Notes: generated by a model from the sequence alone, not told the origin. A DNA stretch of 64,000 nucleotides from Lentisphaera profundi (GCF_028728065.1 NZ_CP117811.1:2108001-2172000); one strand, 5' to 3'; positions 34,869 through 44,715 are shown, counted from the stretch's first letter. Numbers and translations: made by a program.

Positions 34869-35329
34869 AATTTACCTGCGGATTTGAGTTTTTTACTGAA
34901 TTTCTCTTTCGCACTCGAGTAAGCTTCTTGAAGTAATGGCGATAATTCTGTAAAGGTTTCTTGAGAAGGATTCAATACCTGAACCCAAGACATCCACCCA
35001 TATATCGGGTGCGGCATTAGGCTATTGAGCTTTTCAAAATCATCTCTCGTATCAACGATCCCACCCTTATTCGCTCTCTTAGGCTGATCGCCAAATCTAA
35101 GTTTATAACTTGCTTTTGAAACCCCCATACTCAGTCGAAAGATGCCCGCCCTATCAAGAGCGGAGGCTTTATCATTATCCCCATTTTTTTCTTTTATCGT
35201 ACAGAAGTAGACTCCATTTGGCAAAACTTTCCCTGGATTATAAAATAAGGAAGTTTCTCCCCAAGTAGATTTGGGAATTACACCTTCAAATTCACTTAGG
35301 ACCTGCTCTATGATTAACGCGGGAGTCAT
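34865..35329 (-). CDS. DUF6194 family protein
   Basis: 154 residues from ATG 35329, which has AAGG at the right distance; a GTG two codons earlier is possible. The sequence matches my memory of DUF6194: STWGETSLFYNPGKVLPNGV, YFCTIKEKNGDNDKASALDR, GIFRLSMGVSKASYKLRFGD, then HPIYGWMSWVQVLNPS. The family is small, cytosolic, widespread and of unknown function; many members sit alone or next to acetyltransferases. First gene of a coupled pair with the GNAT gene. Confidence 0.75.
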   Translation of the reverse strand: MTPALIIEQVLSEFEGVIPKSTWGETSLFYNPGKVLPNGVYFCTIKEKNGDNDKASALDRAGIFRLSMGVSKASYKLRFGDQPKRANKGGIVDTRDDFEKLNSLMPHPIYGWMSWVQVLNPSQETFTELSPLLQEAYSSAKEKFSKKLKSAGKL

Positions 35330-35710
35330 ACTCACCTTCTTAAGTCTTTTAAAGTTAATGGGGGCCTAAGAAAGGAGCACATAAAGTGTTTTTATACTAA
35401 TCATCATATAAAAATACCGTTGATCAATATCCTTAAGTGAAAATAATTCTCCAGATGAAAGGGCATGGTGCTCCGCACACGAGATGGGCGCTGCACCCCT
35501 CGAACTCCCCCTAATGATTGGGAACTTAAGGATTTTGCGAAGCTAGTCCGCCCGCGGAGGCCCTCCGTCCGCCGGAGGCATTAAAGTCATAAACTAATTT
35601 TCATCATCCGCATTGGAATGCCGAGCTCCCAGGTTTTGCCACACAGGCGAATTGCCATGGCTTGACCAGGCGACTAAGGCCTTGTCCAATCGTTTAAGTG
35701 AGTATAAAAA
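35330..35710. repeat. Intergenic repeats, dispersed family
   Basis: Contains a module at about 35457-35530 (GGGCATGGTGCTCCGCACAC ... CCTCGAACTCCCCC) and a copy of the dispersed repeat core GAATTGCCATGGCTTGACCA through AATCG at about 35648-35696. Short relatives of both occur at 4.3-5.0, 43.4-43.7 and 47.3-47.5 kb. No gene seen. Confidence 0.65.
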
Positions 35711-38700
35711 TTACAGTAGACGCTTGATGTGAGCATAAATCTGATTGCGGAACTCATCACCCGTGAATTCATGCTTAACGCTATCCAAGCGGTAATGTGA
35801 ATGCGGGAGCTCTTTACTATAATAATGTTTACTAAGCCATGCTTTTGCTTTCGCGTCGTTTTTTTCTGTGGCTAATTTCTCGAGTAAAAGCAAGAGACGA
35901 TAATCATCAAGACCGAGCGTCGATAACTCAAACTTTATGGCATAATCATGGCCACCATCAGCACGAGGGAAAAACATCATAGCATCATATTCACGGCCAT
36001 CTAAGTCATAGTAAGGATAGTTTTGACTACCGGTGAGGTACCATTGAATAAGGTGCTTGCAGCCATTATGCCTAGCGACAAATAAGCACTGACCCATGAT
36101 TTGGCGATTCGTATCAAACAAGCCAATACCCTGATTATAAAATCCCCAATTTTTATTTAATTCCTTAAAATAATCAATATCATTTTTTGATATGCTAGAG
36201 TAAGAGAAATCCGTGAATTTTTCATTGAGGTCTCCTCCATATTTATCTTTTTCGATGGAATGACTAAAGCCTCCCGTATCAAAAAATGGATAATATTTAT
36301 TAAGTACCGCTACGCGCTTAAGGTCACGATCAACTTTTTGCGAATAACCTGAGGCCTCATCAGAAATATTCAGGATTATAGGGAGGTAAGCCGCAGATGA
36401 GAATTTTTCTTTTAACAAAGCTGAAGAAAGCTTTCTAAACGCTTCATTTTTAAATCCCATTATATCTCCAGGTACATCAAGGAATAACATATTTGTAAAA
36501 GGGCCACCATAAGTAAATAATTTCTTAAACCCGAGACGCTTAGCATCAGTCATAAGCAGGTCGATATCTTTCGTATCAAGCTTTAATTCACCACCCTCTT
36601 TATAAAACTTAAATCCAGGGACTTCTGAAAAAGTTGTGTAACCACGTCTCGCTAATTCTTCCATGGTATTCAAACGGTATTTTTGCTGAATTTCAGTTTT
36701 CCCTGGCAAAGTAATACTGCCTAAACGTACTGAAGATAAACCAAAATAACCTACGGGTAAGTCCACACTTGGTAAACTAAAGGGCAAGACTTCTAAGCTA
36801 AAAGCCATTTGCTCTACATGTCTTCCGACTCGTAAAGAAATCTTACCTTTATATAGGCCAGGTTTTTGATTATCTATAGGAACCTGCAACCATATAACAC
36901 GATTAAAGTCATGACTGAATTTGATCCCTTTTCCTGGGAATGTTTTTAAGAAACGCGGTGCCAATACATAGACTTCATGATTAAAAATTAAGCTTTGATA
37001 TTGGTCAACACCATAGCGTACCCAATCATCCTGAGCTGAAATTTTATCCCCTTTGGCATTGACTAAATCAGAAATAGTGACTTTTACATTTTTATCCGTC
37101 TTTAAAGGGCGTAAGTAAAAGCTCGCTGCAGCTCTTCCGCCATTGGCCGACTTCAAGGATAATTCGGAATTCATTTTTTTCGGTATATCACGGTAGTTCA
37201 AAACCTTATCGATATCGACCTGTGTGAAATAATAACCCTTCTTGAAATCTTGTTCGTTAAATTGATCTGATTCAGAGACTTTAGGGGTTTCAATATAACG
37301 GTTCAGGGTCATAAACTCATTTTTCTGGAGTTCATAAAGTGTGGCTTTATATTTAGCTGCCTCAAGTAATTTATCTTTAGGGTAAATAATTAATGAGTTA
37401 AAACAAATCCCACTTTTATCACTATTAACTTCGATGCTGAGCTGACCATTGCGTACTTGGACATCATGTACAATCGGCTTGAAAACATCTTTCAAATAGA
37501 GGTCGTAAGCATTGTCACTCTGATTCGGTTCAATATCTTTAAATCTTAAGAAATTGGCTAAATATTTTTCAAAGGATTCTACCGACTCATCCAGCACCGT
37601 TTCATTATTGATTTTCACGAGACGCTTATTCCAAAAATGTTCGTTCCAATAACCTAAGTGATTGATATTAAGTTCAACTCTGTAGTCGCCGTCGGGTAAA
37701 TCTACTAAGAATTTTCCTTTGGAAACAAAGATCCCATCGCGATTTAATCTATCCGCATACATTGAGTCATGTGCCTGCCATATTTTAGCATCATCGAAAC
37801 CAAAGCCGATATCTTTACTATATGAATGTTTTGTTTCGATTCTTGTAAATCCTTGCTGAGTCCAAAAGGAATCTTTTACAAAATCAAAGAGTACCAAGCC
37901 TTCGAAAGATTTTGCTTTTTCAGGGCCATTTTCCAAACGTATATTATCGACGAAAAATAGATCTTCTGAAGGCGCACCAATTCCAATCCCATACCAAAAT
38001 CTTTTCACATCTTTCAAATTCAAATAACGTTTTAGCTTCGCAGAACCACGCTCACCCACATGACTCTTTAAATTAAATTTAAGCTTATTCCAACCCGGCG
38101 CCAATTTTGAACTATGATTTTGCTGGTTCCAGTAAGGCGCTCTTTCTATATCGTTTACACACAAAGCAAAATTGACGATTTTTGAACTCGTGTTATACAC
38201 ATCCAAGGCAATATACTCATAACCACTCCAATCATTACTTCCGGCTTTCTTGAAATTTAAATTCTGATAACCAGTACCTACGGCAGCCGATGAGGCTCCC
38301 TGAGTCACGAATTCACTATTGAACTTTCTCACTGAATGGCCGATATTATCATCTGCCGTATTTTCATAGCTTATTAAAATACGAGGCGTACGATTAACTT
38401 TGCCTTGCTCAAGTTTGTCTTTAGGAAATATCGTACCACATATATCACAATCAGCATTTGTTTTTGGCATCCAAAGGTAACAGTTGTCGCAGCGTTTTCC
38501 CTCTCCTACCTTTAGGGGCTTGGGAAACTCTTTTGTGGATTTCGCAAAATGCATATCACGCATTGTAGCTGTTTTTGAGATTTTGATATCGTCAACCCAA
38601 ATTGTGCCTTCTGATTTCAAACGCAACCAAAGTTCCAGTGGGTCTTTATCTATATTTACAGTGAAGTTTATTTTACTCCATTCATAAGTACCTTTTAAGT

Positions 38701-39127
38701 TCTTAGTAATCGTCTTGACCTTTCCAGGTTCACTTTTATAAAAAATCCATGTCGAATAATCCCAATTGCCTTTCTTGACCGCAAAACTTCGCAAGGCCAT
38801 TTCCACTTCGTAAACGCCTTTCTCTAGGTCGAACTTTTTGTAAAGTGTCGCTTGATCACCCTTGGAACAAACCATTTTAATCGCTCCAGGTGCAAGAGCT
38901 CCTTTATTTTTCACATGACTTATAGCGCCTTCCCCATAATGTCCCCAGCCCATAAAATCAGTATCAAAATCATAAGATACAAGAAACTCACTGCTCGCCC
39001 CTGCTTGCGCAGACAAACTTTCACTTTTTCCCTTTGCTCCGGCTTTATCAGCTGCCGATGATGTTAATCCCACTATTAAAAGTAAAATCATAGGTCTTAA
39101 CAGGAAATCTGTAATCTTATATTTCAT
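35711..39127 (-). CDS. Large secreted glycoside hydrolase-like protein (DUF4091-like C-terminus)
   Basis: 1,138 residues with a hydrophobic signal (ILLLIVGLTSSAA). Two jelly-roll carbohydrate-binding-like domains are visible at about 45-190 (SYDFDTDFMGWGHYGEGAIS ... WVDDIKI) and 250-400 (DWSGYEYIALDVYNTSS ... FVDNIRL). Between them is a C4 zinc-ribbon-like knot, CDNCYLWMPKTNADCDICG (C213, C216, C227, C230), unusual for an exported protein. The C-terminal half resembles the DUF4091/DUF6067-type TIM barrel: W/Y-rich YLTGSQNYPYYDLDGREYDA, then FPRADGGHDYAIKFELSTLG with LDDYRLLLLLEKLA as the typical barrel end. It is probably a polysaccharide hydrolase of unknown specificity. Palindrome J lies 82 bp upstream. 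Confidence 0.7.
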   Translation of the reverse strand: MKYKITDFLLRPMILLLIVGLTSSAADKAGAKGKSESLSAQAGASSEFLVSYDFDTDFMGWGHYGEGAISHVKNKGALAPGAIKMVCSKGDQATLYKKFDLEKGVYEVEMALRSFAVKKGNWDYSTWIFYKSEPGKVKTITKNLKGTYEWSKINFTVNIDKDPLELWLRLKSEGTIWVDDIKISKTATMRDMHFAKSTKEFPKPLKVGEGKRCDNCYLWMPKTNADCDICGTIFPKDKLEQGKVNRTPRILISYENTADDNIGHSVRKFNSEFVTQGASSAAVGTGYQNLNFKKAGSNDWSGYEYIALDVYNTSSKIVNFALCVNDIERAPYWNQQNHSSKLAPGWNKLKFNLKSHVGERGSAKLKRYLNLKDVKRFWYGIGIGAPSEDLFFVDNIRLENGPEKAKSFEGLVLFDFVKDSFWTQQGFTRIETKHSYSKDIGFGFDDAKIWQAHDSMYADRLNRDGIFVSKGKFLVDLPDGDYRVELNINHLGYWNEHFWNKRLVKINNETVLDESVESFEKYLANFLRFKDIEPNQSDNAYDLYLKDVFKPIVHDVQVRNGQLSIEVNSDKSGICFNSLIIYPKDKLLEAAKYKATLYELQKNEFMTLNRYIETPKVSESDQFNEQDFKKGYYFTQVDIDKVLNYRDIPKKMNSELSLKSANGGRAAASFYLRPLKTDKNVKVTISDLVNAKGDKISAQDDWVRYGVDQYQSLIFNHEVYVLAPRFLKTFPGKGIKFSHDFNRVIWLQVPIDNQKPGLYKGKISLRVGRHVEQMAFSLEVLPFSLPSVDLPVGYFGLSSVRLGSITLPGKTEIQQKYRLNTMEELARRGYTTFSEVPGFKFYKEGGELKLDTKDIDLLMTDAKRLGFKKLFTYGGPFTNMLFLDVPGDIMGFKNEAFRKLSSALLKEKFSSAAYLPIILNISDEASGYSQKVDRDLKRVAVLNKYYPFFDTGGFSHSIEKDKYGGDLNEKFTDFSYSSISKNDIDYFKELNKNWGFYNQGIGLFDTNRQIMGQCLFVARHNGCKHLIQWYLTGSQNYPYYDLDGREYDAMMFFPRADGGHDYAIKFELSTLGLDDYRLLLLLEKLATEKNDAKAKAWLSKHYYSKELPHSHYRLDSVKHEFTGDEFRNQIYAHIKRLL

Positions 39128-39208
39128 ATTATACTCACGTTAATTTTGTTAAATATTGCTAAACACTAGATCTTAAATACCATGAATTCAAGTGGTGTAG
39201 TCATATTT

Positions 39209-39225
39209 TGTTCATAAAATGAATT
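39209..39225 (-). promoter_or_regulatory. 17-bp palindromic operator-like site J
   Basis: TGTTCAT AAA ATGAATT, 82 bp upstream of the 35711-39127 gene. One arm is perfect; the flanking -35 box is weak. Confidence 0.55.
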
Positions 39226-39358
39226 AATTGACTTTGTTTCATGTTTTATAAGTTAATCTAGCTATTGGGACAAGGCTTATTTTTTAATGAATTTAGGGGG
39301 CTAAATTATCTTGACACAGTCTTTGAATCTTAGATTAATTAAGCTCCACAAATTCAAA

Positions 39359-40540
39359 CTACTCCCACAACTTATAAAGCTCACTTGCCGCCAATAGGAA
39401 CATACCGGTAACATACTCATGGGTATCTTCTTTGATGACTTTGTAGGGAGCTCCGGCAGGTAGTTGGCCCCACTGCACAATGCCTTCATCACTTATGATA
39501 GAAACGATTGCTGGCCAAGATTTTTCAATTACGGGTAAAAACTCATCTCTAGGAAGAATTCCATTATTTATGCCCCAAGCAATGCCGTAGGTAAAAAAGC
39601 ATGTCCCACTACTCTCTTTTAGATCAATATCTTCTGGATCATCCAAATTAGGTCTCCAAAAACCATCAGGCTGTTGACGTTTTTTTAATTCCGTCGCCAT
39701 GCGTACATATAAGGCTTTGTATCGTGGGTAACTACCATGATCTTTAGGCATATATTTTAATATCCTACTTATGCCCCCAAAAGCCCAACCATTGCCTCTG
39801 GACCAGAGTACTTTTTTACCATTGACAGTTTCTTGATACATAAAAGTTCTTCTCGCTTCCTTATGAGCAATAGAATCTGGGCGAATATAACGAGCGTCAA
39901 TTTTTTCTTGTGTTCCTTTTATGTATCGAGTATCCCTATAAAACAAACCTTCATCTTTATCATAGAGTACGCCGTAAATATCCCAGAAACATCCATCCAT
40001 CCAATCTAAATATTTTTCTTCACCGGTAATTTTATTCAGCATTGCCAGAGCTGGAGGAGAGGTGTACAAGCCATCGACAAAACGCAGACCCGCATTTTCA
40101 TAGTACCATCTCAAAGGATCGGAGACCGGATTGGAATAATTGGGACTATTAATATAATCAATTGTAGGTTTAAGCATATATTCTTGCTTTGTTTCGAAAT
40201 AACATTCCATCCAAATCTGGCTACAAGCCATCGAGTAGAAACCGCTACCATAGACCCCCGAAGCAATACCAGGGATTTTCCAGCCTAAGTCTTCTCCCCA
40301 TTTTATACTTTTTTCTAAATACCTTTTATCTCCTGTTGATTGGAAGACTGCCATAACACCGGAATAGTATGTACCTCTTATCCAGTTATCATTTGATGAC
40401 TTGGATAAATGTGCAAATTGATAAGCATCAACCTTGTCCGTGATGGCTTTTATAAACTCTTTAGATTTTATGTTTGCCTGAGCTTCATTTGGGAAATAAA
40501 TTCCGATTAAAATTGCTAAAAGAGCTAATACTTTTTTCAT
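39359..40540 (-). CDS. GH105-like unsaturated glucuronyl/galacturonyl hydrolase
   Basis: 393 residues with a signal peptide (ends NEAQA). An (alpha/alpha)6-barrel family is indicated by WGEDLGW, FVDGLYTSPPALAMLNKITG with D156 as the probable catalytic acid, FYRDTRYI, WSRGNGWAFGGISRIL and SSGTCFFTYGIAWGINNGIL; these are GH105 (YteR/YesR) landmarks. GH105 and GH88 remove the unsaturated uronic acid left at the non-reducing end by polysaccharide lyases, acting by hydration. Its presence implies that a lyase acts on a uronic-acid-containing glycan. GGAG precedes the ATG by 7 bp. It lies 222 bp downstream of the metallophosphatase on the same strand. Confidence 0.88.
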   Translation of the reverse strand: MKKVLALLAILIGIYFPNEAQANIKSKEFIKAITDKVDAYQFAHLSKSSNDNWIRGTYYSGVMAVFQSTGDKRYLEKSIKWGEDLGWKIPGIASGVYGSGFYSMACSQIWMECYFETKQEYMLKPTIDYINSPNYSNPVSDPLRWYYENAGLRFVDGLYTSPPALAMLNKITGEEKYLDWMDGCFWDIYGVLYDKDEGLFYRDTRYIKGTQEKIDARYIRPDSIAHKEARRTFMYQETVNGKKVLWSRGNGWAFGGISRILKYMPKDHGSYPRYKALYVRMATELKKRQQPDGFWRPNLDDPEDIDLKESSGTCFFTYGIAWGINNGILPRDEFLPVIEKSWPAIVSIISDEGIVQWGQLPAGAPYKVIKEDTHEYVTGMFLLAASELYKLWE

Positions 40541-40762
40541 AAATCGACTCCGATTAAAATTACTAAAACTGAGGGGAAATACTTTTTCTCTTCCCCGTTA
40601 AAGGCTGTGTATTATTGCTATAAATGAGTTCCCATAAATTGAGAATCATGAACTTTACTTCAGCTAGTTAACGACATATAAGGGTCATGTAGTTATCTTC
40701 TGAAAATTTGAGTTTTTACCTATTCAGATTTTTAACTTACACAACTTTATTATTATACATGA

Positions 40763-41971
40763 TCATGAACGTTCCATGATATTATATTGTCGCAATATTT
40801 GCCCTTTGCTGCCATACATTTTTATCTGAATTTGTTCTTGCGTAAAAGCTAGTGAAGTCAGTGTTCCTGATGAATCCCTGCGTCCGCCACCAATCACCAC
40901 TGGATAAGGGTTGCCTTCATCACCCACTTTGTGGATTTTATGGGTATGGGTGTGCCCTGATATTGCCAGATCAACTGCTGCGTCTTTCAGCATCTCTCCC
41001 CAATGCGTTTTACCAATATTATAATCACCGCTATAGGTCTTATCATTACCATAAAGAGGTATGTGGTGGATCAAAACTCGAAAACGAGCTTCCTTAAATT
41101 GATTTGAGGCAATTTCTTCTTTCAACCAGGCCGCCTGCTCAATAATAAATGGCTCAAAATGATTCAAACCTGAATAGCCTTCATTATCATCCGGCTTATC
41201 TTCACCCGTATCTAAGACTACAAAACGTACTCCCGCATGAGTAAACGAGTAATAAAGACTATTCCCCGGGTTAGCAAAATGCTGAGGTAAATTTCTTGCA
41301 TAAGCTCCACGAATTTCATGGTTCCCACGTATATATAAGGGAGGAATATTTGCTGCGTCGACGCTTTCATTATAAACACAAAGGGAGTCCAATACCGCTT
41401 CTTCACCCATGGGATCGTTGAAACAATCACCATTGAAAACAGAGAAACTGAAGTCTTTAGCAGGATTATTACGCGTTAGATCTTGAGTTAATTTAAGATT
41501 ATCATGAAGGTCATTAAAAAAAATAACTGAAAAATCGTCGCTTGCATTAGGATCTAGGCAACGAAAAGATTTAAGCTCGGTGAAGTGCTCCGTTCCGAAT
41601 TTTACTTCATAGGGTTCATAGGAAATAATTTCTTTGGATACACATCGATAAAAATAACTTTGCCCGGGTGTTAATTCTGTGATCCGAATTGAGTTCAGGG
41701 TATTATTCGCCTGTTTTTGACCATTTATAAAACTGTGGGCAACCTGCCCTAAGTCCTGTGTTAGGCCATATTCTACACGACTAAAGCTAGCTGATGAAGT
41801 CTGCCACATAATTGTCATTTCATCCGCACCCGGATTTTGCAAATAAGGTGCTACACTTAGCCAATGCTGCTCAACATTGGCTTTTTTACTAGCTGAGGCA
41901 TTTAGCGGTAGGCTTGCTATTGCCGCTATCGATGTAAGTCCTTTCAAAAAATCACGTCGTTGAATAGACAT
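40763..41971 (-). CDS. Purple acid phosphatase-like metallophosphoesterase with FN3 domain
   Basis: 402 residues with a twin-arginine signal (QRRDFLKGLTSIAAIASLPL). Residues about 40-125 form a fibronectin-III-like purple acid phosphatase N-domain (PYLQNPGADEMTIMWQTSSA; ELTPGQSYFYRC). The calcineurin-like domain carries the metal ligands in order: FFNDLHDN (Asp-x-His), NGDCFND (Asp), YIRGNHEIRGA (Asn-His), IHHIPLYG (His) and ISGHTHTHKIH (His-x-His). It dephosphorylates an exported substrate, perhaps a phosphorylated glycan or nucleotide. AAGGA precedes the ATG. Confidence 0.9.
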   Translation of the reverse strand: MSIQRRDFLKGLTSIAAIASLPLNASASKKANVEQHWLSVAPYLQNPGADEMTIMWQTSSASFSRVEYGLTQDLGQVAHSFINGQKQANNTLNSIRITELTPGQSYFYRCVSKEIISYEPYEVKFGTEHFTELKSFRCLDPNASDDFSVIFFNDLHDNLKLTQDLTRNNPAKDFSFSVFNGDCFNDPMGEEAVLDSLCVYNESVDAANIPPLYIRGNHEIRGAYARNLPQHFANPGNSLYYSFTHAGVRFVVLDTGEDKPDDNEGYSGLNHFEPFIIEQAAWLKEEIASNQFKEARFRVLIHHIPLYGNDKTYSGDYNIGKTHWGEMLKDAAVDLAISGHTHTHKIHKVGDEGNPYPVVIGGGRRDSSGTLTSLAFTQEQIQIKMYGSKGQILRQYNIMERS

Positions 41972-42101
41972 ATCTAGTTCCTTTCTGTTTCGCAGCTAAA
42001 ATAATTTCATAAGTTCTAGCACTAAGCTATACTTGATTAATCCTTATAGAAAACTTAATAGCATTATTTATTGGTCTGCATTCATTATTTTGGCAATTTG
42101 A

Positions 42102-43211
42102 TTAAACTTTCAAAAAAATCTTATTTTTTTGCATGTAGAAAAGTACGAGCCAAGTCAATATTAACCCTAAACAAGCAGTAAATGCCGAATAAGCTATGCT
42201 GTTAAACATAGAAAAGTACTGCTCTGTTCCATAGACAAATTGCTTCACAAATATTTCGCTATTGAAAAAACGATTGTAGCCAAAGACGAGGTACGCAAAT
42301 AAAGCATTACTTCCAATGACAGTAAAAAACACTGCTCCTTTACGTAGCTCTAAGACATCTAACACATAGAAAAATAGACTTAACAATAAGATGCACCATG
42401 CACCTGATATGAGTGTGAATGAACTCGTCCAAATCTTTTTAATACAGGGCTCATAAAAACTTAAACCATAACCGGCGAGTAGCACCAGTACACCATAGGC
42501 AAACAGATATTTGACGCGTTGTTTCTTTGATTGCTTTGAATTTTTTAAGAGCGCCCCTGAGAACACACCTAACATCACCGTCACAATAAAGTTAAAACTT
42601 GATAATACCCAGGTATATTCGGTTCCGTGACGATGAGTGGAAAGTACAAAGTTATCAATTTTCGAAGCCATATTTCCCTCTAGGCTCATATCGCCACCCG
42701 TGAAATTAAGTATGACACTGTAGATAATTAAGCATAAAACCGTCAAGGAAATTTGAAGCCTTAGATCTTTGACTAGAAGGATGAGAGCAGCCCCTAAATA
42801 GCCCATAGCTATGGCTTGAAGGGTATTGTTGTATAAATAGACTTCAGCCCAATTTAAGTTGAGTAATCGCCCTTGATAAACCATGCCGAATAACCACAAT
42901 AAACTAACGCGAAAGATAACGTGGGTGTAAACTTTTTTCTTACCTTCTCTTTCAAGCCGTTTCGGAAAGGAAAATACCATTGAACAGCCCGTTATGTACA
43001 TAAATAAAGGCATGATAATATCTTCAAAAGTCATGCCTTCCCATTTTGCGTGTTCAAATTGAGTCCTCAAAAAATCAAGTCCAGGAATATTGAAGGTTGC
43101 AAAGAGACTCGTTAAAACTCCAGCACCACCAGTAAGCCACAACATATCAAAACCTCTAAGGGCGTCAATCGACAAAACTCGTTCGCTTTTTACTTCTTTT
43201 TTATTTGTCAT
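42102..43211 (-). CDS. NagX/HGSNAT-like membrane acyltransferase (DUF5009/DUF1624)
   Basis: 369 residues from ATG 43211; a TTG four codons earlier is possible but GGGA fits the ATG. About ten hydrophobic helices. The start, RVLSIDALRGFDMLWLTGGA, then FEDIIMPLFMYITGCSMVFS and YNNTLQAIAMGYLGAALILL, are the signature of the NagX/heparan-alpha-glucosaminide acetyltransferase superfamily. HGSNAT transfers acetyl from cytosolic acetyl-CoA to the amino group of a terminal glucosamine across the membrane; bacterial NagX lies in chitin/GlcNAc regulons. The role here may be in amino-sugar handling. Its promoter contains site K. Confidence 0.82.
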   Translation of the reverse strand: MTNKKEVKSERVLSIDALRGFDMLWLTGGAGVLTSLFATFNIPGLDFLRTQFEHAKWEGMTFEDIIMPLFMYITGCSMVFSFPKRLEREGKKKVYTHVIFRVSLLWLFGMVYQGRLLNLNWAEVYLYNNTLQAIAMGYLGAALILLVKDLRLQISLTVLCLIIYSVILNFTGGDMSLEGNMASKIDNFVLSTHRHGTEYTWVLSSFNFIVTVMLGVFSGALLKNSKQSKKQRVKYLFAYGVLVLLAGYGLSFYEPCIKKIWTSSFTLISGAWCILLLSLFFYVLDVLELRKGAVFFTVIGSNALFAYLVFGYNRFFNSEIFVKQFVYGTEQYFSMFNSIAYSAFTACLGLILTWLVLFYMQKNKIFLKV

Positions 43212-43300
43212 TCTCAATCCCAAAATTTTGAAGGAGGTTCATCTCGTTAATTCAGATGCACAATAATCAAATCATAAATACATTTGACTTATTGTTAAGT

Positions 43301-43329
43301 ATATTTAATTCAAAAAAGGAATTAATCAA
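43301..43329 (-). promoter_or_regulatory. Promoter with operator site K in the spacer
   Basis: Minus strand: -35 TTGATT (43329-43324), 17-bp spacer, -10 AAATAT (43306-43301). Palindrome AATTCAA AAA AGGAATT (43307-43323) fills the spacer exactly. It serves the NagX-like gene. Confidence 0.6.
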
Positions 43330-43339
43330 GGTCCAGCTA

Positions 43340-43671
43340 TATTTCTTTTAAGACTTCATCTGAGTAGAAGGCACGGTCCTCCGCACAGGAGATGGGTGCT
43401 AGCCACCTCGACTCTCCTTGCAAGATAATTCCGTATAGGCAAAGTTTTCGTCTGCCTGTCGGGCAAGATGCTTAAGCAGTGGACTCAGAGGCCTGCCTTA
43501 CGTTAGGGAGTAGTTGTGTTTATGTATAGAAAAATACGATTAGCCAGAATAGAGGGCATGATGCGACCCGTACGAGAGGGACGCTGCCCCCCTCGAGCTG
43601 CCCCAGCAAGGAAATGCCTTTCCTTGACCAGGCGATTAGGGGCTTTGCCCCGCTTTATGGGTAATCGTTTT
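43340..43671 (+). repeat. Two dispersed-repeat modules
   Basis: Module one (about 43368-43430) reads GGCACGGTCCTCCGCACAGG then CCTCGACTCTCC. Module two (about 43552-43675) reads GGCATGATGCGACCCGTACG, CCCCTCGAGCTGCCCCAGCA, then the core CTTGACCAGGCGATTAGG up to TAATCGTTTT. The 47342-47458 copy matches module two closely. An open frame across it is not a gene. Confidence 0.65.
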
Positions 43672-43706
43672 GAAAAATACCCTCAAGCCAAACTTCGCTT
43701 GAGGGT
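43672..43706 (-). terminator. Intrinsic terminator of the alpha/beta hydrolase gene
   Basis: ACCCTCAAGC-caaacttc-GCTTGAGGGT at 43679-43706, a 10-bp perfect stem, followed on the minus strand by ATTTTT. It lies 11 bp past the stop at 43718. Confidence 0.8.
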
Positions 43707-43717
43707 AAATTATTTAC

Positions 43718-44689
43718 TTATTTAATATTATTCTTTTTTAAGAATTTCAGAATATGCTGAGCTATCTCATCTCCTTTCTCTTCTAAAGCAAAATGACCTG
43801 TGTCCAATAAGTGTATTTCTACTTCTTTAAGATCTCTTTTGTAGGGATGCGCTCCTTCTGCCGGAAAAATATAGTCATTCTTGCCCCATACAATCAGTGT
43901 CGGCGGTTGATGATCTCGGAAATACTTCTGCCATTTTGGGTAAAGTGTGACGTTGGTTCGATAATCATAAAACATTGCGAGCTGAATTTCAGCATTTTCT
44001 GCTCGTTGCAAATGCTGTAAATCAAGATTCCAGTTATCTGGATTGATTTTCGACGTATCTTGAACACCGTGTGTGTATTGCCACTTCAATCCATCGAGTG
44101 AATGAAAACCCTCTAAAGCTTTACCATTTTCAATTGTGTAATCATTCCAGTATTTTTTGATGGGCTTCCAAAAATCCCGTAAGCCCTCATCGTAGGCATT
44201 GCCATTCTGGATTATCAAAGATTCGATTTTCGCTGGGTTTTTAACCGCAATTCGAAATCCAATAGGAGCACCATAATCCATTAGATACAGACTGAACTTA
44301 TCGACTTTTAAAACTTCTAGGAAGTTCTCGACAATTTTTGACATATTGGCAAAAGTATAGTCAAAATCTGCTATTGCTGGTTGATCACTGCGTCCATAAC
44401 CAGGATAATCTGGTGCCAAGACATGATAGTCATTTGCCAAGTCTTTAATGAGATTTCTAAACATATGTGATGATGTAGGATAACCGTGTAAGAGCACAAT
44501 TGTCGGCTTATCTTTTGATCCTGCTTCTCGATAAAAGATCTTGATGCCATCTACTTTAACTTCTTTGTAAGAAGTCTGTAGTGAATTCTCTTTCGTTTCT
44601 TTACTTTTCACATCAGCTGCCTGTATGGCATTTGTTGATGCTAAAGTCACAAACACTGCTGCTGCCATCTTTAATAATTTCTTATTCAT
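43718..44689 (-). CDS. Exported alpha/beta hydrolase, epoxide hydrolase/dehalogenase-like
   Basis: 323 residues from ATG 44689, chosen by GGAG at 7 bp and a signal peptide (MNKKLLKMAAAVFVTLASTN, ending IQAAD); the frame opens 48 codons earlier by chance. Motifs: VLLHGYPTSSHMF (oxyanion H-G), LAPDYPGYGRSD, the nucleophile elbow LYLMDYGAPIGF with Asp instead of Ser, and IVWGKNDYIFPAEGAHPYKR and DTGHFALEE for the charge relay. An Asp nucleophile is typical of epoxide hydrolases and haloalkane dehalogenases. In a two-gene unit with the NTF2-like protein under a TetR regulator. Substrate unknown; detoxification of a reactive compound is likely. Confidence 0.88.
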   Translation of the reverse strand: MNKKLLKMAAAVFVTLASTNAIQAADVKSKETKENSLQTSYKEVKVDGIKIFYREAGSKDKPTIVLLHGYPTSSHMFRNLIKDLANDYHVLAPDYPGYGRSDQPAIADFDYTFANMSKIVENFLEVLKVDKFSLYLMDYGAPIGFRIAVKNPAKIESLIIQNGNAYDEGLRDFWKPIKKYWNDYTIENGKALEGFHSLDGLKWQYTHGVQDTSKINPDNWNLDLQHLQRAENAEIQLAMFYDYRTNVTLYPKWQKYFRDHQPPTLIVWGKNDYIFPAEGAHPYKRDLKEVEIHLLDTGHFALEEKGDEIAQHILKFLKKNNIK

Positions 44690-44715
44690 TGTACTACTCC
44701 ATTTTATTTTATATT

